A DNA stretch of 64,000 nucleotides from Daphnia pulex (taxonomy: Eukaryota > Arthropoda > Branchiopoda > Diplostraca > Daphniidae), in contig NC_060023.1 in NCBI RefSeq assembly GCF_021134715.1, forward strand, positions 6,634,001 to 6,698,000, in the 5' to 3' direction. The translations under genes and the position numbers were made by a program. Position 1 is the stretch's first letter. Each line of letters opens with the position of its first letter. Below, piece after piece: positions 43,946 to 55,479 of this stretch. The notes beneath the pieces were generated by a model. The model saw only the letters and a list, made by a program, of their open reading frames with translations. It was not told where the DNA came from and searched no databases.

Positions 43946-44241
43946 GAGATCTTACCTCGGACAGTCGATGCACAAGAAGGTACTGATGGATTAGAGCAAG
44001 GAGAAGCCATGAGTCTTTGCATGTTAAAGACTGTATCCTCAAAGAAAAATTTCACCCGTATGGCGCCACTTTCAAGACGTTCATCCCGATTATCTTGCTC
44101 TTCCAAGGACTCACTCAAATTGTCGACTTTTAACTCTAGGGATGACACATTATTGAGTTGGCTTTCAAGTAGAGAAATGGCCATGCAAAAACGGGAAATG
44201 AGTTCATCCTTTTTTAAAGCATTGATTGAGGTCAGGTCCAT
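43843..44241 (-). CDS. Hypothetical coiled-coil ORF overlapping copia antisense
   Basis: From ATG at 44241 the frame runs about 132 codons. The first 70 residues have coiled-coil heptads (ALKKDELISRF, LLESQLNNVSSLELKVDNLS, ESLEEQDNRDE). The last third, below about 43980, is simply the antisense of the copia RNase H remnant, so it is not an old protein end. The coiled coil could come from an unrelated gene or from a retrotransposon ORF1. No splice evidence. Confidence 0.3.
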   Translation of the reverse strand: MDLTSINALKKDELISRFCMAISLLESQLNNVSSLELKVDNLSESLEEQDNRDERLESGAIRVKFFFEDTVFNMQRLMASPCSNPSVPSCASTVRGKISSSVHHSLYTNSSSRCRKRCIGKRLREYDSKVVR

Positions 44242-44259
44242 TTTTGTCTCTGACAACAA

Positions 44260-45745
44260 TGAGACGAGATGGAGTTGTTCTTCTTTACACTACAGTACTT
44301 TCTTTTTTACAATAGGATCACTTCGATTGGGGATTGTTCATCTTTTTTCCGTTTTTGAGTGATGGGGAGATCTTTGCGACTCTGGAGTGAAGCTACTCGT
44401 TTGGCCTTAGCTGCTGCCAAGTTTGCCAAATTGCAGAAAAACAGTGGTGGGCCTTATTGAATAATCAAATTCTTGTCGCATTTACAAAACTGAACAAAAA
44501 TTCACGAGGGCTGCCCGGAGTGCCGTTAAGGGCACATAAAACATAACCGTCAGACTTCTCCATTGCCTTGGCCAATAAACCAAGAGAAAAACAGACTTCA
44601 AAAGAGCAAAAAAAATCTCTAGTGGCTAAAACACGGTATGACGATTTTCTTTGACACTTTCTGTCTATCGAAACAGGGGAAAAACAAAAATATGTTTACG
44701 TACGCTATAAGAATGAAAATCGTATCTTTTTTAGAAAACAAAAACCGAATTCACCGAATTAATCGGACCCTCCTCAGAGCCAGAACCAAGATCTCTCGTC
44801 GTCCAAGGTCTCTCCCAATAAAATTGGTTTCTAAGTTTACACTTTCTCGAAGCCCACGACACGAGAACAGCATCGAGTAATTTGCTAACTGAGGAAAGAA
44901 GGAGTTTAGCGGAATCTATGATCATCAGTTCTATATAAAAGTAAGGGACTAAGTCTTTTTTACAGTTGGGCTTACAACCAGACCGGACGGGGTGGAATCT
45001 ATACCACTCACTCCCTGGTTTAAACAATCTGAAAATAGTATCCCGCAAATTACAGGTAACACGGTTAATGCTGCTGTTCAAAATATTCCAGTGTACAGGG
45101 AAAAAATAATAACCCAAATGTTTAGTGTTTGGGAGAAAAGAAAAATTCTGAAACTGACATGTGTCTAATTTGGCATAGTACGAGAGAAATACTGGGCCAC
45201 TTACAGATCAAGGGATGTGGAATATATGAAAGACGGATGAAGGAATTGATAAAAATTGAAAACTGGCGATACTTAGTATAATTTTGGTGTTCCACTGAGT
45301 CTAGATATACTAATGAATGAGATAAATCAGAGGCTTTTTAGGAACACAAACCAGAAAAATTTAAATATCCAAAATAGTGGGAGCACGGTCCAGATATATT
45401 AGCAGACGATAATTCCTTTTAGTATATATCATCTCAAATACAAATAGAAATATTTTTTTTTGTTTTTCCGTCAAATTTGCCGCGCTGCTGTTCTCTGTTT
45501 ACTTATATGGAGATAATTTTTTTTAACATACACACATGAAATGTAAAGGCTATAAATAGAAAGCATTTCTTTAAGAAGGTGGAACCTCCAGGAGATGAAA
45601 AGTACTTATGTGCAAACGATACAAGTGAAATAATGTAGTATGCTTTAGTTATCCATAGACTAGGAGACTCTTAACCCCTTTCAACGTGCGACCAGGTTAG
45701 GCGAAAGCATTAAAATCAACAAGCTGGAAATTATATTGAATGGGT
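44260..45745. other. Intergenic DNA with no recognised genes
   Basis: A minus frame at 45117-44731 has no recognisable domain. Confidence 0.35.
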
Positions 45746-45749
45746 TTAA

Positions 45750-48700
45750 TTTTTTTTCAATGAGGGTACTGGAGGGGCAGGGGTGTCTCCAGCTTTTGCG
45801 TGCTTATTATCCCTAATCTTCTTTTCCGCTTGTCTTATGTGGCTCCGGTAGCGTCGGTCGCCATTTCTGCTGTGGATTGGATTTTGTGGCGTTTGGTTTT
45901 GGTTTGGTGTTTGGCTGTGACTTTTGGTGTGGTTTTATTTATTTTTTTATTTTTTTTACGTTATTGTTTGTTGGGGATGGCGGTCTGCTGGATTTTGTCT
46001 TCTATTGGTGTGGGAGTTCTGGCTTTGTTTTCGTTGGTGAGTGGGATGGATTTTTCGATTTTATATTCTGTTTGTTATTCTGTTTTTCTAGGTATTTGAT
46101 TTGCAACTTGGTGATCTCATGATTGGTGTTGTTTTTGTAGGATGGATTGATATAGTAAGTTGGGTAATTCATTTTCTATTTTATGCTTTTGGAAGTAACA
46201 TCTAATTTCTTCTCTCTTAGGTTTCGTGGTGGTGCATCTGAGCAGGGCATGCTCTGTTGTTTCTTCTTCTCCTTCGTTGCAGTCCTTGCATATTGGGTCG
46301 ATGATGGGATTTAATCTTGCCTGTTGGTCATGTAGTCTGTTGTGGCCAGTCCGTAGCCTGAAGAGGATCCTGGTTAGTTCTCTTGACTTGTGGTTATGCT
46401 ATTTTAGCAGAACAATTTTGTTTCTTAGTTTTAGATTGGGTTTATTGTTTTTAGGAATTTGGTTTGGAGGTGTATCTTGAGCTGGGCACATTGCTCGTTC
46501 ACTGATAATTTGTTGTATATCCTGTTGATGGGCTCGTTGCTTGAGCTTTGTGGAGCTGCCAGTATATCTGTCTTTTCGTTGCCGTCGATCCCGACGTGGC
46601 TGGGTATCCAGTATACTGTTGCTTTGGTGCCTGTGCTTTTTAGCCCTTCAGCTGCCTGCATGATCGAGTTGAAAATTTGCTGCTTTTCTTTGCATGCGGT
46701 GAGTTAAGAGCCTGGATGTTTGATTTCGAGTCAGTAAAGATAATTATTTCACTGATTGGGTCGTTGTGTTGTAGGATTAATTCCATGGCTTTGAGAATGC
46801 CGTGTCCTTGGCTGTGAAGATTGAGGAGTTTTCTTCGAGTTTGTACGCTTCTTCGATAGAGAAGCTGGGAATGATGACCGCACAGGTTGTCGTTTTTGTT
46901 GATGGATTTAGCGATCCGTCTGTATGTTGATTGCTGTTTCTGGAAGGCGGTGGGTGATCTCGTAGAATAATGACATGGCTGCTGACTGGTTAAGCATTGC
47001 GTGTTTTTTCGATATTGGTAGCCGGCCGATGTTGATGTTTGATTCTCTCCATGGCGGTGGCTCTTGGCATTGGCTCCTGTAGTCTGGTAGGTTGTTGAAG
47101 AGGTCGATGTCTGCAATTCTTGTTTGGTCGATTGCGGTTTTCAGTGATTGGACTTTCTGTTATTTCCATAGTTTCGGCGATCTCCTCATGTTGTAGCAAT
47201 TTGGGTTCAGTGGATGCTGCGTCTGCTTGTCGATTCTAATTATGAATCTTCCTGAGAGCCATATTCTTCCATTCTCGATTGAGGTGAGACCTAGTTCACA
47301 TTGGGGTTCTTCTATTGGTGTTGTTGATGGGGCTTTTAATATACTCGAAATATGCAGTTTTGGATTGTTTATAATTTTTTTGTCGGTTTTTGCTCGAACA
47401 TCCATAGGACATGATCCAATACTCCATTCTGCTCGTAGAAGTGCCTTGTACATGACGCAGAGGGAGTCTACTTTCGGGCCGTGCTTTGTTTTGGTGAGTA
47501 TCTTGAATAAGTTTCTGAGCTTGATTGTTTTGCTTATAGTGACTTCTGTTTGTTTGTTCTATTGTAGACCGCTGTCGAATTGGACGCCCAGGTGCTTTCC
47601 CTCTTTGGCTTCAGGGATTTTAGTCCCGAACAGGAACAGGAGTGGTGCCACTTGTTTTCTTTTCTGTCTGGTAAAGTTTATTAGTGCTGACTTTGCTGCT
47701 GAGAATTTAATTCTCCATTTTTTGCTCCATTTGCTGATTCTGTTTAGGTAGAGGGTGAGCTTTGTCTCTGTGTCTCTTCCATCTTCTGCATGTACGTGGA
47801 ATTCTACATCGTCTGAAAACAGCAACGTCTGTCCTGGATTGCCGAGGATTGGGAAGTCGTTTACCATCACCGAGAACAGGAACGGGCTGAGGGGTGATCC
47901 TTGTGGGACTCCTACTTTTAGTGGTCGTTCTTATGAGAAGTGGCTGCCTACCCTTACGCAGTAAGTTCTATTTCTTAGTAGATTGTTGAGCCAACCTACC
48001 GTTTTTCCTGTGATTCCTTTTTTGCTTAGCTTGTATAGTATCCCTTGTATCCAGGTGGTGTCGAAGACCTTTGGAACGTCTAGGAAGACTGCATAGGTTT
48101 TCTGTGGCTGAATTTTGTTGAAGCCTTCTCTTACAAGGTGTTCGAGGGCTATGACGTCGTCCGTCGTGTCCCTTCCTTTCCTGAATCCGGAATGGTTCTA
48201 GAGGTCTAGTCCTTTCTTTTCAAATTTCCAGGTTAATCTTCTGTTAATTATTTTTTCCATCACTTTGCTTAAGCACGATGCCATAGAAATGAATCGATAC
48301 GAGTCTGGATCGTTCGCTTGTTTGTCTTGCTTGTGGATTGGTATGATGACGGCTATCTTCCAGCTGTCTGGTACGTATGACGATTATAGTAGAGTGTTGA
48401 ACAGGTGAAGGATGTGGTTTGATCGTTCAGGTTTCTTAGCATGTTGTTGTGAACGAGGTCGCGTCCCATTGCCTGGCTTTTGAGATTGCTAATACCGAAT
48501 TCTAGTTTCTTAGTTTTTATTTTTGAGTTGAGGCAGCAGTGTTCTTCGGATCTAATTTTGAACTGATGGCTTCTTCGTAGTCTTCTCTGTAGAGTGTTCT
48601 GTTTGTTGGTGGTCGTAGTGGGTAGCGAAGATTTCTGCTTTTTCTTCTGGTTGCTTGGATAGCTAGTTGGTACTGGGATTATTAATTGGTGAGGAGTTGA

Positions 48701-50560
48701 GGTCCGGTGGTTGGGCTCCGTTTGTCCATGGTTTCTTGCTTTGGCAAAGGCCCATGTTTTAGTAGATGAGCTGTTGAGGTTGAGTTCGTTGATGTGCTGT
48801 TGAAGTTCTTGCTGCTTTGCTTTCAGAATAATTCTGTTCTTTACGGTTTTTTTTTTCTCTCCAGGCTTTGCGGTTAGAGTCGCAGAGGATTCCTCCGCTT
48901 TTTCGGGTCGCAGTCGTTTCTTACCTTTCTGGCTTCTGCTACGACTTTTTTGCAGTCGGTGTTCAACCAGATTTGCAGGGACTCCCGGCTTATCTTCCTT
49001 GTTGGCTTGTTGAGTGTGATGGAACATTGTTCATTGGTTTTTTAAGACGTCCTGGATGGTCTGGAATGCTACTTTCGGGTTTTTAGTTTCGTAGAAATTG
49101 CCGTTGTTGATTTTCTAGTTGAATGTTGCGTTCCAGGTAATCCAGCTGGCCTCGCTGAAGTTCCAGTTTTTTTTTTGTTCACGGGTAGGGAAATTTTTAT
49201 TTTGATGGTGAGGTTTATTGGGAGGTGGTTGCTGCCGATTTAGGAGCCTCTCGTGGTTGTTGTTTATCCTAAATAGGGTAACATAATGGTGAGGTTTATT
49301 GTTGATAACTTGAGGTTGATGGCGTTTTGTCTAGTACCCAGGTAGAGTGGTGTGGTGAACATAATGTTGTCGTACCCTTCTATTAGGTTGGCGAGTGGTC
49401 TTCCGCTTTGGTTCGCTCGTTGGAAATTCGTTTCCCAGCTTCTGTGATGTGCGTTGATGTCGCCCCAAGAATGATGCTGTTTGGTCACTGTGCGAGTTGT
49501 CGGAGCTCTTTAAGGCTGCAATTGCCGTTGGGGGCATACACCGATATTAAGTCAATTAATTCACATTTTTTATAAATTTATAGCGCTATTATAACTGCTA
49601 CTGATTCCATTGTTTTTAGGGCTGGTAAAACTAGTGGGATGAACTGAAGACTCTTGTGTATGAGGATGACTACCACTCCTCCTGGACTACTTTCACGGTT
49701 TTTGGATATGGTATTGTATTGTTTTAATTTAACAGAGAATGATTTATTCCTATAGGTTTCTGACAGTAATACGATAACGGTTTTTTTTTAGTGGCGGTAG
49801 GCCTTAAACGAAATGAGGTTTGCTTTGCTTAGCATTATACTGGGTTAGGGTGATCAATTGGATTCTGGAATACGGGCCGTACTTTGCCGCGCTGGTTCTT
49901 GTCTTCCTGGTGAATAATCGATTTTGCTGGTTTTAGTCTGAAGGTTGTTTTATCTGGTTAAGGCGTTGGGGTCTGGATCATGTGTGTTCATTCCGTCCTC
50001 TTCTGTACTTTAGGAGGTTTTTCGTCATTAGTTGTACATGTTTATCCAGTTCGCTGTATGTTGTTTTTTGGCCACCTTCCAGGACGCTCAGTGTTCCTTC
50101 TGTCATTCTGACTGTTGTTTTTAGATCCTTTACCTTCTCTTCTAGACTCTTCATTAGCCCTATTTCTTCTCGGATCATTTTCATCTCCGTCTGCATTGCG
50201 TCTATTTTGCTTCCCAGGATCGTGGGTCGTGGTGGTGGTCCCCATAGTTTGTTTTTGCGACATATCTGTAAGTTCGGCCTTTGGTATCCTGATGGGTATG
50301 CTCGTATCGTTTTTCTGGTTCATAATTTTTCATTGGATGGAGGGGGGCATGATAAGGAGCTGGCTGGGTGGTCACCTAGGAGTTGGCGCAGTAGGGGGAT
50401 TCTGTGCAATTGGTCATTTCTTTGTGGGTGGAGCCACAGTTTGGGCATTTCCGTCTGTCAGTGCAGAAGCGTTCCAGGTGACTTAATTTTTGGCATTTTT
50501 TGCAGCTGTAGGGTGTTGTGGCTTGCTTCTCTGGTGTGAAGACCTGCCCACACGCTGTTT
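45750..50560 (-). mobile_element. Nearly full-length decayed LINE with zinc knuckles, endonuclease, RT and RNase H
   Basis: Minus strand from 50560 to 45750. ORF1 end near 50525-50400: YSCKKCQKLSHLERFC and CPNCGSTHKEMTNC, CCHC-type zinc knuckles. Apurinic endonuclease near 49490-49270: GDINAHHRSWET and LIEGYDNIMFTTPLYL. Reverse transcriptase near 47870-47560: QTLLFSDDVEFHVHAED holds the catalytic (F)SDD box, with WRIKFSAAKSALINF after it. RNase H near 46900-46430: IIIFTDSKSNIQALNS and TVYWIPSHVGIDGNEKTD. An RNase H after the RT points to the I/LOA/R1-like clades. A poly-T run at about 45750 on the plus strand marks the 3' poly(A) end. Many frame breaks exist, so it is inactive. The T/G-rich look of the plus strand reflects this insertion. 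Confidence 0.9.
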
Positions 50561-50564
50561 CATG

Positions 50565-51060
50565 AAACTATCTGTCAAAAAATAAACAATGACGCGTTTA
50601 ACGATTCGATTGATAAAAATTACCAATCATTGGTGCTTCCATGTGGAAACCTTGTTATATCGTCGTGTTCGCTTACATATAGAGGATAGTACTCTGTTTC
50701 CAAATTTTTTTTCGAATACATCCAATGCTGTATGCGTAAATGCCGTATCGTTGTTCAAATCCCGGTGCCTAGCTTTCTCAAGTATAGCTAGGACACCATG
50801 TTTTTCATAAGAGGTTATATGGCTTCTGGTTGTTTTCCATTCACAATGGGTAATGCTCCATTTAAGGCCAAGGAGGAAAAAGAGCGCCGTCCGTTTGAAT
50901 TTTTTTCCAAATAAAACTCTGGGACGACATGGGGGAATGAAAAGATGTCGACCATGCTAGCCAACATGCTAGTCAACATGTTCGAAACAATGACTAACTT
51001 ACTCCCATTTTACTTAGATCGAACAACTATGGAAAGAACGTGATGGATTCAAAAAGTAAA
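50565..51060. other. Spacer between LINE and zinc-finger gene
   Basis: No recognised feature. Confidence 0.3.
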
Positions 51061-51064
51061 TAGA

Positions 51065-52516
51065 AAAACTTTTGATAAAAAAAGTTGCATTTCCCACTAC
51101 ACTCCTTTTGGCGCAGCATTTAAAGTTAGTGAAGTAGCTGCCAACAATTACTACAACTCGAGAACAATGGTTGACAGAATTCGTCAGAAATATTTGGTAA
51201 CTTTTTTTATTTCATAATCATTAATCTAATTGGCACTAATAAATTCTTCATTATAGGAACTCTCAGATGAATCGAAAGATTTGGCATGTAAGTTATCATT
51301 GGCTTTGGCAATTGATGCCTACAAGCGTATACAGATAAGCTCGAAACAGAAATTCAACAAGAATAAATAAAAATAAAAGCTGTGACCGGTAAATTAAAAA
51401 ATTAAAAAATATTTTTAAGTGTGACATTAATTACGAACAAAATTCTTTAGAGTCAATCAACAAACAAGTTCAATTTTTTAAAACACCATCAACGACGAAA
51501 ATTGTGATTCAAGACATCGATAAATTTGATCTTCCCGGAAAAAAACAAAATGTACCATGGTCATTGTTATGTATTCCCTCAATCTCACAGCCGGAAGCCG
51601 CTTGCGTGCTCCCATCTAGCGGGGGGATACATAACAATCGAACATAACAGTCATTTCTGTGAATTCTGTGACAGTATTTTCCAAGATAACCCAACACTTT
51701 CTAAGCACTTAAGACGTGAACATTCGCACCATTTTGAAGATGAAGTGTTTGCATACTTTGATTTGGCAGTAGAAATTTCTGAAGAAAACTTTCAAATAGA
51801 AGCCGATTTTATTAAGGCTGATGTTTTTGGATTGGAGCAATTTGAAGTCTTACTTGATCCAGAATTATCAGTAAGTGCTTTTTTACTCAACAAAATTAAA
51901 TATAAATTTGCCATATATTTTTAAAAATATAGTTTCTCATTAGAAAACTCCTGGTAACAAATTGAGAGCCCATCAGCATTCGGAAAAAGTAAACAGAAAT
52001 AATCCGATCCCAAAACGAAGAGCTATCGAAGATACGGTGGAAATTAATACACACAGGACTGCAGGACCCTCGGTCAACACGTCATCCACACGAATTAACG
52101 AATTTCCGACAAGACATCCATCTGCCGGTTACATCACTTCGTACTCTCCCCGTGCTCAATTCGCTCATGAGAAACGTAATCATATGAACTTCAATATTAA
52201 AGCAACTATTTCGATTCAAATGTCTCGTGCGCAATTCATAGGCTATCCGCTAACGACGATGTCCGCTAATATTTCCCAACAAGAAATGAACAAACAACAA
52301 AGAGAAGTCAAATTCTACATGGATATTAATAACAAAATAACTTCTGGGCCATCAGTCAACACGACATCCGCTCGAATTAACGAATTTCCGACAAGACATC
52401 CAACGGCCAGTTACACCTCTTCAAATTTGGAAAGAAACAAGTTATTGGAGGAGAATGAAAAAGAAACGGAGGGAACAGGAACGGCAAAGATCGATTTCCC
52501 GACGAATTGTTCATGA
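51065..52516 (+). CDS. Unrecognised single C2H2 zinc-finger gene, copy 1 (exons, probably broken)
   Basis: Exon pieces on the plus strand. 51085-51200: ISHYTPFGAAFKVSEVAANN then YYNSRTMVDRIRQKYL. 51258-51370: ELSDESKDLACKLSLALAID. 51452-51560: INKQVQFFKTPSTTKIVIQD. 51655-51870: HFCEFCDSIFQDNPTLSKHL and RREH (a C2H2 finger, C..C then H...H), followed by FEDEVFAYFDLAVEISEENF and FGLEQFEVLLDPEL. 51959-52516: basic region with a duplicated block GPSVNTSSTRINEFPTRHPS / GPSVNTTSARINEFPTRHPT. Candidate GT/AG sites flank several pieces. A stop and frame change caused by a small hairpin insert at 51562-51640 suggests this copy is damaged. The exact gene model is uncertain. Confidence 0.5.
51562..51640. 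mobile_element. Small hairpin insert in the zinc-finger exon
   Basis: ATTGTTATGTATTCCC on the left is mirrored by GGGGATACATAACAAT on the right, enclosing about 45 bp. It separates the FDLPGKKQNVPW coding piece from the finger and changes the frame, as an insertion would. Confidence 0.55.
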
Positions 52517-52569
52517 CGTATCGACAAATCAAGCGGAAAAAATTACAAATGCAACAAAAAAAACCATTT

Positions 52570-54860
52570 CCTTGATATTTGTCGATTGGTAATAACCAAA
52601 GTTTTCTAAACTATATGAAAAACAACAAGGAGCAAGAAATTTTCCCTTCTATTGGATTCATCCCGGAAATGAGATACTTTGCTACTGCTTTGGTTTCCGC
52701 TGCGCTAAACAAACAAAACGTGAGAAATGTTCCTTGTATATTCCTGTTAGAAAAAAAATTGTTGCCTTAAATTAATTTTATTTTCTAATTTTAGTATGAT
52801 TAATTTTTAACACATTAGAAGTTTGCCTTTTTTTGGTTCCAAATGTCAAACGTTTCTTTTTTTATTTCGAATATATATTGCTGAATTTAAAATGTTTCCT
52901 ATTATTAATTGTTCAGCTACAAAAAAATTGCGTGGTAAAAAAACACCTGATCGATAAAATTTTATAATATAACGTCGGGAAAAGATGCGTTTTGATTTGG
53001 GTGGGGGATGCGCTCTCGGCCGTACCTCGTTATGTACTGGCGGAAGCAAATCGTCGAGAGTGATTGCTCATTTGCTCGTGGTGTGTGTCATACTATAATA
53101 CGCAGTCGAAAAAGTAACCGGTGTTGTGTTCTTGTGGGAGAATAAAAGAATACCCAAAACCACCGCAAGAAAAAAGAAACAAAAAAATAAGAAAGAAAAG
53201 CTAGAGGCGATGGCTGTGAGTATCCCCCAAAACACACACATGTTATATATTGTTGTGTGTGCGTTTTAATAGCCCTGTCTGCTGTGTTGCTGGGCTCTGC
53301 CATAACGAAAAGAAGAAGACGAGCCCCAAAAAGTCGGAATGAAAAATAAAATTTTTGTGCTCCCCTGTCTCTCTCTGATTCCCTTTTCTATTCTTCTATA
53401 AGGTTGCTGTGTAAGACTAGACAAGCTGAGCTGCTCTAATAACACTGTTAGACGACTGAATCTACTATATACTATGCTACTCTACGTGTTGGATAATATA
53501 AGACGCAGAGAGGGAGAGATAGGATAAAGCTGCTGCTACTTGGCTACACACAACAAGCAACGGCAGCAGCGCATGTTATATTTTCCTTATTTTTCTCTAC
53601 TCTGTGTGTGAAATTACAAACGTTCGACTTCCGCCTATGCCACCCCGTTTGGCTTAATATATACATCGTGAACCAATGAAAACGCTCAGTTCCACATTTT
53701 TCCCCCACCTCCCTGTACAACAGAAATTCCCGTCCGAAAATCCAGAATTTCTTGTGTAACTAAAAAGGTCATCACTGCCGTAACTGCCCAAAAAGTCTCT
53801 TACGCTATATATAAGTCAATTATTTTGCCCCATTTCAAAATCAATCACACACACACATCTCCCTCGCCTTAGCGCTTTTGGAGTACTTGCTATATTTCGT
53901 CAGCTGTTTCCTGGGATAGGTAGTATCTGTAGACATACAATAGGTATCTATCGCAAGATGGTAATCTGCATGAATGGTTTTCAAAATTTTTAGCAGTCAT
54001 GCATGAATTCATGCAGAATTCCGTCATGCGTAATGCAGATTACCAACCCCCAATAATTTATGAGTTCATAAAAATTAGCATAAACATTTTTTAGAAAACT
54101 AAACTTTTTACCCAAAGAGTTGATGAGTAAATCAAAAGAGTGACGAGGAAATAATGCACGAGCCACTTTTGACGGGTCAACTTAATTAAGGAGGAAGAAT
54201 GAGATCCCGTTTGATCGACAAAATGAGGAAAACGATCAAGAAATAAGAAAATAAAAATCACAAAATGAAAGAGGAAACGGACGATTTCCATCATTTTGTG
54301 TTTCTTACAATCCTATTGCCAACCAATTATGGCCTTTTTTCTTCCACTCTCTCAAACGATTTGTTTTCTCTATTTTTAGAGAAGGTTTACATAAATTACT
54401 GGGGAGCAGCCCTACACTTCATCCCGTAACTTTTTTAATTGACGTAATGAAACTATGGACTGGGAGGAATTCGCGGAATCTTTAATCAAAAGATTCCGAT
54501 TTTTCCACCTTTTACGTTGTTAACCGGAATCTGCTTAGATAACTTAACATGACCTAACTAACGCGTTACCTTTTCATTTTTAAATTGAATCTCTCATGAA
54601 TGCTGCTAGCGCGCCATTTAACATGATGAATTGCGAATCTGAATCAGAACACATGAATTGTGGAACAAAATTTTCGACGCCATTGAGACCGGCTTCTCTT
54701 CAAGGTTTTTTTTTCTTGTTTCTCATTCCATTCGGAAGATACAAGTGCCAAATTCTCCTTTTTATTCAATAAACGATATATTTTCTCACATAATCACTAA
54801 TCAAAATTTGTAATAGTCATTTTTCCGCCAGCGACGAAGAAGTCGAAATGAAACCGGCCA
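52570..54860. other. Intergenic DNA without supported genes
   Basis: Contains an (AC)n tract near 53850 and one palindromic mini-element listed separately. The stretch 53100-53900 is rich in purine/pyrimidine runs and small TATATA words; no exon could be supported. Confidence 0.35.
53960..54044. repeat. Palindromic mini-element
   Basis: GGTAATCTGCATGA at 53960-53973 is mirrored by ATGCAGATTACC at 54033-54044, and the middle has GCATGAATTCATGC, itself a perfect palindrome. 85 bp, non-coding; likely a tiny MITE. Confidence 0.65.
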
Positions 54861-54884
54861 CCATTTTGGGTAATTCCCTTATGA

Positions 54885-55075
54885 TCATGACTTACCGGTG
54901 GGAGCTGGAAGTTGTCAGGTCCAGCAGGACGCAACCGCCCGTTTTGCGGACCTCGACCATCCGCGGTTTGTTGTTGTTCACGCTGGATGGCAACAGAACG
55001 TTGCCGCTGACAGGATGCAGCCGAACGTAACGGCGGAACGCCTCCTCGGCCAGCCAACCCACCATCACCTTACCT
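54885..55075 (-). other. Coding exon of unknown protein (minus strand)
   Basis: The minus frame reads KVMVGWLAEEAFRRYVRLHP then VSGNVLLPSSVNNNKPRMVE and VRKTGGCVLLDLTTSSSHR, ending exactly at a GTAAGT donor (about 54890). GC content is high and codon use looks real. The family is not recognised. There is no obvious acceptor partner, so it may be an orphan exon. Confidence 0.45.
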
Positions 55076-55182
55076 GCGATAACAACAGTTGCCGTTAAAA
55101 TAAGAAAACGGGGAGATTTCCAAGAAGAAGAAAGAACTGAATAATTTTATGGATTCTGGAAGACTTTCACCTTTTCAACTTC

Positions 55183-55387
55183 AGTAGCTGGGATGGGATT
55201 CGAAAAAGAGAAAAATGTAGCGCTGGCGCCAGTGCCTGGGCAAATCTCTGACGTCGACATTTTTGGGGTGGAACAGGATGGCGTAGCTTTGGTTGACCAA
55301 ATTCCGGTCGCTGGTCGTCGCGCAATTGTTGACTGAGCATTTGGCGTTGATGAAGGCCTTGCGGCCGCTACCGAACCCGAAGTCTTT
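55183..55387 (-). pseudogene. Alpha-1,3-fucosyltransferase exon (GT10 N-terminal domain), orphan
   Basis: After a TTTCAAAG acceptor the minus frame reads FGFGSGRKAFINAKCSVNNC then ATTSDRNLVNQSYAILFHPK and RQRYIFLFFES. This is the start of the GT10 fucosyltransferase domain (family: FG.G...F....C.V..C..T.DR..L...DA.IFH....QRY.FF..ES). The frame hits TGA right after ESHPSY, where real enzymes continue towards the donor-binding half. No further GT10 exons were found downstream on the minus strand. The full enzyme is a type II Golgi protein adding fucose to N-glycans; this piece alone cannot be active. Confidence 0.75.
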
Positions 55388-55479
55388 GAAATTGAAAAAT
55401 GGCACCCAAAACAAGGGCAAACAAACTTGCCGCTCTCGTATGATTAAAAGTCGACAAGAAAAATCAAAATAGCACATAC

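Noticed and set aside
45800..48000. Long plus-strand hydrophobic frames (F, L, V, W rich) at 45.8-47.8 kb
   Set aside because: They are the antisense of the minus-strand LINE RNase H and RT domains; T/G richness creates membrane-like translations.
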